Of a stretch of 11,773 nucleotides of DNA, positions 1-6,205 are shown piece after piece. Every line of letters begins with the position of its first letter. Position 1 is the stretch's first letter. The notes beneath the pieces are model-generated. The model made no database searches and was not told the DNA's origin. It saw only the letters and a program-made list of their open reading frames with translations. This DNA is from Victivallaceae bacterium (lineage in GTDB: Bacteria; Verrucomicrobiota; Lentisphaeria; Victivallales; Victivallaceae). Position numbers and translations under genes: made by a program. The stretch lies in assembly GCA_028698975.1 (NCBI GenBank), contig JAQVVK010000055.1:1-11773 (forward strand). Direction: 5' to 3'.

Positions 1-132
1 TTGGCGATCCAATACAAAGTACCGTACATGACCACCATCGCGGCGGCCAAGGCTTCGGCCGAGGGCATTCGCGAGGCCTTGCACGGCGATCAGACGGTGA
101 AGTCGCTTCAGGAATATCAGGCCGGCCTTTAA
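1..132 (+). CDS. carB: Carbamoyl-phosphate synthase large subunit, C-terminal end (partial)
   Basis: Only the last 43 codons are in the window, ending in TAA at 130-132. The peptide contains a VPYMTTIAAAKA stretch followed by an amphipathic helix with an EGIREAL motif and a final KSLQEYQ segment. This matches the C-terminal MGS-like (allosteric) domain of CarB, where the pattern PY-TT-AAA-A is typical. CarB makes carbamoyl phosphate from bicarbonate, ammonia and ATP in the cytoplasm for pyrimidine and arginine synthesis. The stop codon sits in the loop of a small hairpin (GCCGGC at 121-126 and again at 133-138) with no T-run after it, so it is not a convincing terminator, and transcription may continue into the phosphatase gene 33 bp downstream. 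The family call rests on a short segment only. Confidence 0.72.
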   Translation: MAIQYKVPYMTTIAAAKASAEGIREALHGDQTVKSLQEYQAGL

Positions 133-165
133 GCCGGCTCTGAAAGGCAAAGGAGACCATCCGGC

Positions 166-1593
166 ATGTTAGGCGGGACTATGATCTTTCTTCTGCTGTT
201 GGCGGGGGCGGCAATCGCAACCGCGACGGTGTTGTATGGATTATGCCGCCGGCTGCGCGCAAAACTGCGTTTGGCCAACGAACGCCAGCGCGAGATTGCC
301 GGATTTCTGTCACGCTTTGCCGGCGGCATGCGTGAGGACGGCGGGGTCGAGGGAGCGATGCACGCGGCGGCGCGTTATGTGGCCGAGCAGACCGATGCCG
401 GGGCGGTGGCGGTGTATGCCCACTCCGGCGAAGAATTGCGGGTGGTGGGGCTGTGCGGCGACTATCCTTTGGTGCACAGTTCCAATCAGTTGATCTTCAC
501 CAAGCAAAAGCATCTGTTTGAGGCATTGCGCCGGGAAAAGATCGAGTCCGGCCGCGGATTTATCGGGCAGATCGCATTGAACCGGGAGCCGGAGCTGGTG
601 GCCGACGCCTCGACCGATGAAAGGTTTGCCGATTATCCGAGTTGTTCACGGCTCAACAGCATAATGGCGGTACCGCTTTTGCGCGACGGCAATTTGACCG
701 GGGTGATCGTGGCGGCGACCAACCGCAGTCAATCCGGAGCGTCTTTTTCGGCGTCGCAATTTGAACGGCTCCGGTTGCTGGCGGGTCAGATCCTTCTGGT
801 GCTCAACCTGGCGCAGGTTTACAGCGAGATCAGCAAGCGCGACCGCATAGATCAGGAGTTGGAATTCGCCCGTCATCTTCAGATGTCGCTTTTGCCGTCG
901 CATTTTCCCGACTGGCGGCCGTTTGCGATTGAGGCGCATACCCGTTCGGCCAAGGAGGTCAACGGCGACTTTTATGACTTCGTGCGCATCGACGACGACC
1001 GGCTGCTGGTATTGGTCGGCGACGCTTGCGGCAAGGGAATACCGGCCTGCATGTTGACGGCGATGACCCGCAGTTTTGCCCGCAGTCTGGCCGACAAATT
1101 CACAACGCTGTCGCAGTTTCTGTGCGACGTCAACGACAAGCTCCACCGCGACACCGACGCCGACCGCTTCATCACGCTGGGGTGCTGCCTGCTTGACCGG
1201 CGTCACTCGCTCATTGAATTCGGGCGGGCGGGGCACACCGATCTCATCGGCTTCATACACAAGCACATACGGGTATTTTCGCCCGACGGCACGGCGTTGG
1301 GGATACTTCCGGGTGAATTCGCCACATTCGACACGATCTGCTTTGCATTCCAGCCGGGGTCGTCGATGATGATGTATTCCGACGGTCTGTCCGAGGCGAC
1401 CGACCGTCGTGACGAGGAATTCGGTCAGGCGCGGCTGTCGGAGTCGTTTCGCCGGGCCTGCGACAGCGGGATACCGCTGCGCGATGTAGTCAAAAGGGTG
1501 TTCGACGATGTTGCGGCCTACGAGGCGGAGCAGCACGACGATCAGACTTTGCTGCTGATCCGCCACACCGACGCACAGAACACGGAAAATTGA
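166..1593 (+). CDS. Membrane-anchored GAF-domain PP2C (SpoIIE/RsbU-type) serine phosphatase
   Basis: This is a predicted protein phosphatase of the SpoIIE/RsbU branch of PP2C, which usually dephosphorylates anti-sigma-factor antagonists or similar STAS-type partners. Residues 6-27 are a hydrophobic helix that should anchor it in the inner membrane. Residues about 45-215 form a GAF sensor domain, including RGFIGQIAL and an SIMAVPLL strand. A charged linker (about 218-240) leads to the phosphatase domain at 245-466. The metal-binding acidic residues are all present: D268 and D271 in GDFYD, D286 in GDACGKG, D406 in YSDGLSEA, and D458-D459 near the end. The enzyme is therefore expected to be active. 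AGGAG at 151-155 lies 10 bp before the chosen ATG; an alternative ATG at 181 would remove only five residues. No partner kinase or STAS gene is visible, so its target is unknown. The NDK-like gene follows after 35 bp, probably in the same transcript. Confidence 0.88.
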   Translation: MLGGTMIFLLLLAGAAIATATVLYGLCRRLRAKLRLANERQREIAGFLSRFAGGMREDGGVEGAMHAAARYVAEQTDAGAVAVYAHSGEELRVVGLCGDYPLVHSSNQLIFTKQKHLFEALRREKIESGRGFIGQIALNREPELVADASTDERFADYPSCSRLNSIMAVPLLRDGNLTGVIVAATNRSQSGASFSASQFERLRLLAGQILLVLNLAQVYSEISKRDRIDQELEFARHLQMSLLPSHFPDWRPFAIEAHTRSAKEVNGDFYDFVRIDDDRLLVLVGDACGKGIPACMLTAMTRSFARSLADKFTTLSQFLCDVNDKLHRDTDADRFITLGCCLLDRRHSLIEFGRAGHTDLIGFIHKHIRVFSPDGTALGILPGEFATFDTICFAFQPGSSMMMYSDGLSEATDRRDEEFGQARLSESFRRACDSGIPLRDVVKRVFDDVAAYEAEQHDDQTLLLIRHTDAQNTEN

Positions 1594-1628
1594 ACGAGCC
1601 GAAAATCACAACTTAAGGAAAACAAAAA

Positions 1629-2813
1629 ATGGCAGTCGAAGTATCGTATATCATCATCACCCCGTACAGTCTGCTCAAGTCACGCACCGGCGGCATTATC
1701 GCCCGGCTGATGTCGCGCACCGATCTGGAATTCATCGGGGCGCAGATGCTTGCATTCAGCCGTGAAATGGCTCAAAAATACGCCGACAGTCTGCGTTCGG
1801 GAGCGGCACGGATTTCGCCGCAGTCGGGTGAACTTCTGGCCAACTATGTGATGGATAATTTTCCGCCGCGTGAAGACGGCCGCAAAGAGCGCGCGCTCAT
1901 GCTGCTTTTCCGCGGCGAAGACGCCTGCCACAAACTTTCAGAAATAACCGGCCGGTTGTCGCCCTACTCGCCACGCAGCGAGCAGGCCGGCGAAACGCTG
2001 CGCGACACTTACGCCGATCTGGTGGAGGACAAGGAAAATCCGGCGGTAGTGCGTTACTTCGAGCCGGCGGTGATGACTCCTCCCAATGCGGAAGAGGCGC
2101 GGATCAAGCTGGAGATGTTCGCCAAGTTTGCGGAATCCAGCCCGAATCTCATCGACAACTCGATCGGCTCCTCCGCCGACGATCAGCGCACGCTGGTCAT
2201 CATCAAGCCGGATAACTGGCGTCACCCCTCGAGCCGCCCCGGCAACATTATCGACATGTTGAGCCGCACCGGTCTGAGGATTGTCGGCTGCAAGGTGCAT
2301 CGCATGAGCACCAGCGACGCTTTGGAATTTTATGGCTCGGTCAAAGACGCACTGCACGGCAAGCTGGCCAGCAAGATCGGCGAAAAGGCCAAAGAGAAAC
2401 TCGAGCAGGAATTCAAGGTAAAACTGCCGGCGGAGTCGCTGGATAAATTGGTCGAAGCGGTGGGTATTCCGTTTGCGGACGATCAGTTTTCGCAGCTGGT
2501 CGAATTCATGTCGGGCCGCCGCCCGGAGGAGTGCTTGACGCAGGAGGAGTTGACTCGGCAAAACAGCAATGCCAAGTGCCTGGTACTCATCTACGAGGGG
2601 CCCAACGCCATTCAGAAGATCCGTTCGGTGCTCGGACCGACCGATCCGTCGAAAGCTCCGGCCGGTACCGTGCGCCGGGATTTCGGCAGCGATGTGATGG
2701 TCAATACGGCGCATGCGTCGGATTCTCCGGCCAGCGTCGAGCGTGAAATGAAGATCATACGCATCACGCAGAATTCAATGGCGGCTCGCATCCGCGAATA
2801 TCTTACCGAATAG
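1629..2813 (+). CDS. Tandem nucleoside diphosphate kinase-like protein, N-terminal half degenerate
   Basis: This 394-residue protein contains two NDK folds, while ordinary NDKs have about 140 residues. NDK moves the gamma phosphate from ATP to other NDPs through a phosphohistidine. The C-terminal half (about 187-394) keeps the active site: K193 in IIKPD, Y235, R332 and T338 in KIRSVLGPT, R349 in GTVRRDF, N359, and the nucleophile H362 in NTAHASDS (usually NIIHGSDS, so a Gly to Ala change is present). This half also carries roughly 50 extra residues (about 240-300) between the Y235 helix and the strand before the KIR motif. The N-terminal half (about 1-155) follows the same outline but has T11 where the catalytic Lys should be, and YFEPAVM where the His motif should be. 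It is therefore probably non-catalytic, either structural or regulatory. AAGGAAA at 1614-1620 is the ribosome binding site. The gene lies between the phosphatase and the glycosyltransferase and is probably co-transcribed with them. Confidence 0.85.
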   Translation: MAVEVSYIIITPYSLLKSRTGGIIARLMSRTDLEFIGAQMLAFSREMAQKYADSLRSGAARISPQSGELLANYVMDNFPPREDGRKERALMLLFRGEDACHKLSEITGRLSPYSPRSEQAGETLRDTYADLVEDKENPAVVRYFEPAVMTPPNAEEARIKLEMFAKFAESSPNLIDNSIGSSADDQRTLVIIKPDNWRHPSSRPGNIIDMLSRTGLRIVGCKVHRMSTSDALEFYGSVKDALHGKLASKIGEKAKEKLEQEFKVKLPAESLDKLVEAVGIPFADDQFSQLVEFMSGRRPEECLTQEELTRQNSNAKCLVLIYEGPNAIQKIRSVLGPTDPSKAPAGTVRRDFGSDVMVNTAHASDSPASVEREMKIIRITQNSMAARIREYLTE

Positions 2814-2823
2814 ACCGCCTCCT

Positions 2824-4212
2824 ATGCCAAACTCGGTATATTACGCCAAAGACAACGCCAGAACCCATCGTTTCGGGATTCTGGCGTTGATTCTGCTTGG
2901 AGCGTTGGCGGTGCGGTTGATACCGGCGCTGTCGCTTTGGCACTCCGACAACACGGCGGCACTGTCGCGGCCCGATACCGTCGGCTATTTGGCCGCGGTG
3001 GAGTTATACGCATCGGGGAGCGGGCTATCCGACGGGGGAGAGGCGACGTTTATTCGAGCACCGGGGGTAGCCTGGGCGGCGACACCGTTCCGGTTATATT
3101 TTGGCGAGGGCGATTGGCGGATCGCGTTCTCGGTATTTCTGGCGGTCGTCGGGGCGGCGACCATAATACCGGTCTATTTTGCCGGGCGCGAGTGGGGCAA
3201 CACCCGCACCGGGCTGCTGGCGGCGACGTTGACGGCGTTTAATATGACGGCGGCGGCCAATGCGCCGTTGTTGTTGTCGGACACATTGTTCGGGGGATTT
3301 GCGGCGTTGCAGTTCATGTTGTTTGTGCTGGCGTGGAAGCGGCACCAAGCTGGATTGGCCGCCGCTGCGCTCGGGGTGGCGGGGCTGGCGGCGTTGATCC
3401 GCCCGATCAATCTGGCGTGGCTGGCCCCCGGGCTGCTGCTGCTTGTGCTAATGCCGCAGGTAGCGTGGAAACGCAAGGTAGCGGCAACGCTGGCGGCTCT
3501 GCTGTTGTGGGCGGTCGTGCCGGGGCTTTGGCTTTACCGCAACCACTGCAACGGGGCGGGCTGGTGCATTGACACCAATACCGGGGCAATGCTGCATCAA
3601 AACGGGGCAATGCTGCTATCCGAGGTGACCGGGCGCGGATATGAGGAGGAGAAACAACGTCTTTTGGCCGAGGAGTTTCTGGCATTTGGCGACACGGAGC
3701 GTTTTCCGGACGCGGCTTCGCGGGAAAATTGGCGCAAGCAGTATTTCAGAAAGCTGATCGGCGAGCACCCGGTGGTCTATCTGCGTCAGCAGCTGCAATG
3801 GAAGACCATATTGCCCGATGTGGCGACCTTGAGTGAACTTATGGGTTTCACGCGCGGCGGACGCGGCACGATGGAGGTGCTTCATGAGGCGGGGGTATGG
3901 GCGGCGGCGCGTCATTACTTCGCGGACAATCTGCTGCCGCTGTGGATGCTGCTTCCGTGGGCGTTCTATTCGATGCTTCCCGCGCTGGGCGGGTTGGCGG
4001 CGTTTATATATATGGGTTGCCGGATACGTTGTTACTGGTACCAATTATTGATGTTGCTGGCCTTTGCCGAATATTATCTTTGGCTTCCCGGGGCGATCAC
4101 TGCGCCGCGTTATCTCATTCCGGCCTTGCCGGTCTTGGCGGTAAGCACGGCGATTCTTTATCAGATCATAAGGGTGCGGCTGTACCGGGCGCAGGCGACC
4201 GAGCGGGTATGA
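2824..4212 (+). CDS. GT-C (ArnT/PMT-like, GT39/GT83-type) integral membrane glycosyltransferase
   Basis: This 462-residue polytopic protein resembles the dolichyl/undecaprenyl-phosphate sugar transferases (PMT_2 group), which take a sugar from a lipid carrier and add it to a protein or lipid on the outer face of the inner membrane. A first membrane helix lies at about 17-37. The following loop has an acidic residue in RPDTVGYL (D51) and a RAPG motif (78-81), the usual pattern of the catalytic first loop. LLLSDTLFG around D153 resembles the second conserved acidic site. Many further hydrophobic helices follow (for example about 100-120, 155-170, 175-215, 225-240 and three or more after 360), with one large loop at about 240-350. 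The donor and acceptor cannot be told from sequence. The ATG lies 10 bp after the NDK stop, and the preceding bases (CCGCCTCCT) contain no Shine-Dalgarno. Expression may therefore depend on translational coupling. A strong hairpin covers codons 10-22. Confidence 0.8.
   Translation: MPNSVYYAKDNARTHRFGILALILLGALAVRLIPALSLWHSDNTAALSRPDTVGYLAAVELYASGSGLSDGGEATFIRAPGVAWAATPFRLYFGEGDWRIAFSVFLAVVGAATIIPVYFAGREWGNTRTGLLAATLTAFNMTAAANAPLLLSDTLFGGFAALQFMLFVLAWKRHQAGLAAAALGVAGLAALIRPINLAWLAPGLLLLVLMPQVAWKRKVAATLAALLLWAVVPGLWLYRNHCNGAGWCIDTNTGAMLHQNGAMLLSEVTGRGYEEEKQRLLAEEFLAFGDTERFPDAASRENWRKQYFRKLIGEHPVVYLRQQLQWKTILPDVATLSELMGFTRGGRGTMEVLHEAGVWAAARHYFADNLLPLWMLLPWAFYSMLPALGGLAAFIYMGCRIRCYWYQLLMLLAFAEYYLWLPGAITAPRYLIPALPVLAVSTAILYQIIRVRLYRAQATERV
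2853..2889 (+). other. Strong hairpin inside the start of the glycosyltransferase gene
   Basis: CAACGCCAGAA at 2853-2863 is the exact reverse complement of 2879-2889. The stem can be extended by CCC (2864-2866) pairing with GGG (2875-2877) with one bulged A at 2878, leaving an 8-base loop. That gives 14 pairs. No T-run follows, so it is not a classical intrinsic terminator. It begins 29 bases inside the coding region of a gene without a visible ribosome binding site, so a role in translation control or mRNA processing is possible. Confidence 0.6.
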
Positions 4213-4256
4213 CAGGTCGATCTTCGATAAAAAATATAATTTTTGGCACGGTAAAC

Positions 4257-4284
4257 TTGAAATCCGTCAAAAGTGTGGTATCTT
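4257..4284 (+). promoter_or_regulatory. Probable sigma-70-type promoter of rpsT
   Basis: TTGAAA (4257-4262) and TATCTT (4279-4284) are separated by 16 bp, which places the start of transcription near 4291 and gives a 5' leader of about 45 bases before the rpsT ATG. The surrounding bases are AT-rich. This is a match by eye to the -35/-10 consensus only. Confidence 0.55.
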
Positions 4285-4336
4285 AAATGTCTTGTAACTT
4301 GTCAACATAACAATTAATTGGAAATGGGATAGAAAA

Positions 4337-4603
4337 ATGGCACATCTTAAGTCAGCGATCAAGCGTTTGCGCACCAGCAAACTGGCCAATCTCCGCAACA
4401 GCGCACGCACCAGTGAGCTCAAGACGATTGAAAAGCGGCTGCGTGCGGCGGTCACCGCCGGCGAAGCTGATCAGGCCAACGAGTTGGCCAAGCGTCTTAA
4501 CAGCCGTTTGGACAAAGCGGCCAAGGTCGGCACGATTCACTCGAACAAGGCTTCAAATAAAAAGTCTCAGATCGACAAGCTGCTCAATACTCTGAACAAG
4601 TAA
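4337..4603 (+). CDS. rpsT: 30S ribosomal protein S20
   Basis: This 88-residue basic protein begins MAHLKSAIKRLRTS, continues with an NSARTSELKT helix, and has the HSNKASNKKSQI segment near the end, all typical of bacterial S20 at its usual length. S20 binds the 5' and 3' minor domains of 16S rRNA and is needed for 30S assembly. GGAAATGGGA at 4320-4329 serves as the ribosome binding site. The gene stands alone, with its own promoter upstream and an intrinsic terminator 20 bp after the stop, as is common for rpsT, which is often autoregulated by excess S20. No separate S20-binding structure is evident in the short leader. Confidence 0.96.
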   Translation: MAHLKSAIKRLRTSKLANLRNSARTSELKTIEKRLRAAVTAGEADQANELAKRLNSRLDKAAKVGTIHSNKASNKKSQIDKLLNTLNK

Positions 4604-4623
4604 CGACTTGGGCTTTGAGGCAA

Positions 4624-4662
4624 AAAGCACCCGCAAACCAATAATTTGCGGGTGCTTTGTAT
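4624..4662 (+). terminator. Rho-independent terminator of rpsT
   Basis: AAAGCACCCGCAAA (4624-4637) is the exact reverse complement of 4645-4658, giving a 14-bp stem around a 7-base loop, followed by a short T-rich tail (GTATTATATT). The A-rich base of the stem could also act on the opposite strand. Confidence 0.9.
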
Positions 4663-4739
4663 TATATTGGTTATCAAGCATTAGTGAATAATGAGTTGCT
4701 TGCTTCAAAAAAAATTCTCGATTTTTTTATAATTTCGGT

Positions 4740-4768
4740 TTGACTTTTGCATAAGCAAGTAATATAGT
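4740..4768 (+). promoter_or_regulatory. Strong sigma-70-type promoter for an intergenic RNA
   Basis: TTGACT (4740-4745) and TATAGT (4763-4768) are separated by exactly 17 bp, each one base from the consensus, within AT-rich DNA. Transcription should start near 4775. No start codon with a ribosome binding site follows for about 280 bases, so the first product is most likely a non-coding RNA. Confidence 0.7.
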
Positions 4769-4774
4769 AAATAA

Positions 4775-4945
4775 TATAAAGAGCAAGACCAGTGCGGTTG
4801 CCGCATGAGTCGAGTTCTTCGGATCGGGTCAACGATAGAGATTGTCGGAAACGGCGGGTTGTTTGTTTGGCCTGTTCTGTGATGTGCGGCTGAGGGGGGA
4901 GCTGATGTTGGCGCATCGATAATTGAATAATTTTATCTTTTGGAA
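4775..4945 (+). ncRNA. Probable structured small RNA of unknown family
   Basis: A GC-richer island (about 4781-4919) lies between AT-rich flanks, directly downstream of a near-consensus promoter and just upstream of a second one. It folds by eye into a row of hairpins. TGCGG 4793-4797 pairs with CCGCA 4801-4805, enclosed with its right-hand neighbour by GACC 4787-4790 and GGTC 4827-4830. CGATA 4833-4837 pairs with TGTCG 4843-4847. CGGGT 4855-4859 pairs with part of 4869-4874. GATGTGC 4881-4887 pairs with GCGCATC 4911-4917 around an inner GGCT/AGCT stem. A weak AATT...AATT hairpin and TTTTATCTTTT at 4931-4941 could end it. I see no SRP RNA, tmRNA or RNase P signature and no convincing 6S layout. 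Both ends are estimates. It could instead be a long leader of the acidic protein gene. Confidence 0.5.
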
Positions 4946-4946
4946 T

Positions 4947-4975
4947 TTGACAATTCCCTGCGCCTGTAGTATAGT
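4947..4975 (+). promoter_or_regulatory. Near-consensus sigma-70 promoter of the small acidic protein gene
   Basis: TTGACA (4947-4952, perfect -35) and TATAGT (4970-4975, one base from consensus) are separated by 17 bp. It is the best promoter match in the window. The start near 4982 gives a leader of about 74 bases, which contains a small TTTATT/AATAAA hairpin (5004-5018) and ends in the ribosome binding site GGGAG. Confidence 0.75.
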
Positions 4976-5055
4976 AACGGTGGGAGGGGTTGTTTTTTTC
5001 GTATTTATTTTGAATAAACAAAAACTGATCTATCTATTCAACGGGAGACAAAAAA

Positions 5056-5214
5056 ATGGAAAAAGAGTCGATGATTTACGAAGTGCCTGCCATCCAGGGT
5101 TACTCCGAGTGGGAAAAGTTTGAGCCGGTTCGCGGCCTTGATGGCGTTGAGACCTTTAGTCCGAACGTCAATGTTCCTGAAAATTTCGTAGACGAGTCTG
5201 ACGACGGCTTCTAA
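5056..5214 (+). CDS. Small acidic protein of unknown function, 52 residues
   Basis: ATG at 5056 follows GGGAGA (5043-5048) with a good 7-bp spacing, and the frame ends in TAA at 5212-5214. The 52 residues include 13 Asp/Glu against 3 Lys/Arg. They begin MEKESMIYEVPAIQ, have aromatic residues at Y8, Y16, W19, F22, F34 and F44, and end in an acidic tail VDESDDGF. There is no Cys, signal peptide or membrane helix, so it is probably cytoplasmic. I do not recognise the family. It is believable as a gene because it has a near-consensus promoter, a ribosome binding site, a clean short frame and an intrinsic terminator 42 bp after the stop, arranged as a self-contained, probably well-expressed unit. 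A role as a small regulator, an inhibitor, a nucleic-acid mimic or a modified-peptide precursor is open. No modifying enzyme is nearby, which argues against the last. Confidence 0.68.
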   Translation: MEKESMIYEVPAIQGYSEWEKFEPVRGLDGVETFSPNVNVPENFVDESDDGF

Positions 5215-5255
5215 GAGCCGCTAAAGTTGGCCGAGCCGAACCGGTCAACATAAAA

Positions 5256-5288
5256 AGACCCGCACAAAAAATTGTGCGGGTTTCTTTT
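5256..5288 (+). terminator. Rho-independent terminator after the small acidic protein gene
   Basis: ACCCGCACAA (5258-5267) pairs perfectly with 5272-5281 around an AAAA loop, and two further pairs extend the base. TTTCTTTTT follows. This is a classical intrinsic terminator and supports the short gene before it as a real transcription unit. Confidence 0.92.
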
Positions 5289-5323
5289 TGCCTGAAATCG
5301 GGAGATGGAGTAATCCTGATGGG

Positions 5324-5651
5324 AATTAGTCGATTATGCAAAAGTCGATTTTTCTATTTAGATGAGGCAACAAGGCCGACGCGTACTTGAGTACGCGAGG
5401 CTGAAGTTAACGAAATATAAATAAAAAAGCGACTGTAACCCCATCCTTTCCGTTTTGTTCTTTTCCCGGCAATATGCCGGGAAATATATATGTGTTATTC
5501 AAAAACCTGCAATTTCAGTATTCAATTTTGTGCGACTTACACCCTCTGTTGAGCGTCTTTGGCGTCAACGGCAAACTCGTGTACTTGAGTACACGTCGCT
5601 TTTGTTTCCTAAAAGCCATCTCAAAATAGGGTTTTGCATAATCGACGAATT
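5324..5651. repeat. Imperfect 328-bp inverted-repeat element (MITE-like)
   Basis: This non-coding stretch is roughly palindromic. Its ends are 20-bp inverted repeats matching at 19 of 20 positions (5324-5343 against the reverse complement of 5632-5651, core GTCGATTATGCAAAA). Aligned without gaps, the left arm 5324-5400 and the reverse complement of 5575-5651 agree at 55 of 77 positions by my count. Each arm carries a hairpin built on GTAC-TTGA-GTAC, and both hairpins lie exactly 56 bp from their own terminus (5380-5397 and 5578-5595). A further perfect hairpin (5462-5484) sits close to the centre. No reading frame, transposase or clear target-site duplication is seen. It could be a MITE, a decayed insertion sequence, or two inverted copies of a shorter dispersed repeat. 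Whether it recurs in the genome cannot be seen here. Confidence 0.6.
5462..5484. other. Perfect 10-bp hairpin near the centre of the inverted-repeat element
   Basis: TTTCCCGGCA (5462-5471) is the exact reverse complement of 5475-5484, with a 3-base ATA loop. Neither strand has a T-run after it, so it does not look like a terminator for the converging genes. It sits about 14 bp left of the midpoint of the 5324-5651 element. Confidence 0.6.
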
Positions 5652-5670
5652 ACGGTTCTTGCCTAAGCGG

Positions 5671-6174
5671 CTAAAGAGCAAGACGCATTACAAAGTCGTC
5701 CATGACATATCCGTTTCCGATATTGATGCTAACCGCCTCGACCGCTTCAAATCCGCGTCGCCGGTAAGCCGCTTGCGCCGTGAGATTGCGTTTGTTGACA
5801 TTCAAATAAAGCTCGCAAAAGCCGTCGCGACGGCAGCGAGAGGCGACGTATTCGATCATCATGCGACCGTAGCCGCGAAAATGGTAGTTTGACAAGAGAT
5901 AAACCTTATGCAGTTTGGCGGCTCCCGGCCGGTATGCCGACCACGAGCAATAGCCGGCCGCGACACCGTCAATGCGAAGCAGAGCAAAGTGGAATCCATC
6001 CGCAAGTTCACGCTCCATAACACTCGGATCGTACATCATCTTGATCATATAAGCGATCTGTTCCCCGGAAAGAATGGTTCGAAATGTTTCCGGCCAGATA
6101 ACGGCTGCGATCTGGCGAATTTCGACCAGTTCTTCCGGCTTCAGGAGTTCGGTGATGGTAACATTTTCACTCAT
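5671..6174 (-). CDS. GNAT-family N-acetyltransferase
   Basis: This 167-residue protein is a predicted acetyl-CoA-dependent N-acetyltransferase of the GNAT superfamily. Motif A runs from about residue 87 to 105, KLHKVYLLSNY followed by R100-G101-Y-G103, the R/Q-x-x-G-x-G type loop that binds the pyrophosphate of acetyl-CoA. Motif B contains NVNKRN (126-130) and AYRRRGF (136-142), typical of the fourth-strand and tyrosine region. The strand with VAAGYCSW (71-78) matches the beta-4 position. I start at the ATG at 6174; a TTG nine bases upstream (6183) is possible but has poorer spacing. It follows xerC on the same strand by 31 bp, so both are probably on one transcript. Its stop lies 20 bp from the inverted-repeat element, which may serve as its 3' end. 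The substrate (a small amine, amino acid or protein N-terminus) cannot be deduced. Confidence 0.85.
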   Translation of the reverse strand: MSENVTITELLKPEELVEIRQIAAVIWPETFRTILSGEQIAYMIKMMYDPSVMERELADGFHFALLRIDGVAAGYCSWSAYRPGAAKLHKVYLLSNYHFRGYGRMMIEYVASRCRRDGFCELYLNVNKRNLTAQAAYRRRGFEAVEAVSINIGNGYVMDDFVMRLAL

Positions 6175-6205
6175 AATACACAAATTTCCATTCTAAATTA
6201 GTCGG

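Noticed and set aside
646..1566. 306-codon minus-strand frame opposite the phosphatase gene
   Set aside because: It is antisense to a gene with a full set of PP2C motifs, and its Arg/Gln/Val-rich sequence is typical of shadow frames in GC-rich codons. The same applies to 1938-2714 opposite ndk and to 9644-10300 opposite yidC.
4742..4754. 13-base match (GACTTTTGCATAA) to the end of the inverted-repeat element, here inside the RNA promoter
   Set aside because: About one or two 13-base matches are expected by chance in a window of this size, and the similarity stops at both sides. It may deserve a look if the repeat proves to be widespread.
4674..5021. 115-codon open frame on the minus strand
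   Set aside because: It crosses two near-consensus plus-strand promoters and the structured RNA block, resembles no family, and runs against the strong rpsT and acidic-protein units.
4923..5123. 66-codon plus-strand frame over the second promoter
   Set aside because: Its first codons cover the -35/-10 boxes, and it overlaps the start of the better supported 52-codon gene in another frame without a ribosome binding site.
5455..5892. 145-codon plus-strand frame
   Set aside because: It runs through the inverted-repeat element and then through the antisense of the GNAT gene; no ribosome binding site or family resemblance.
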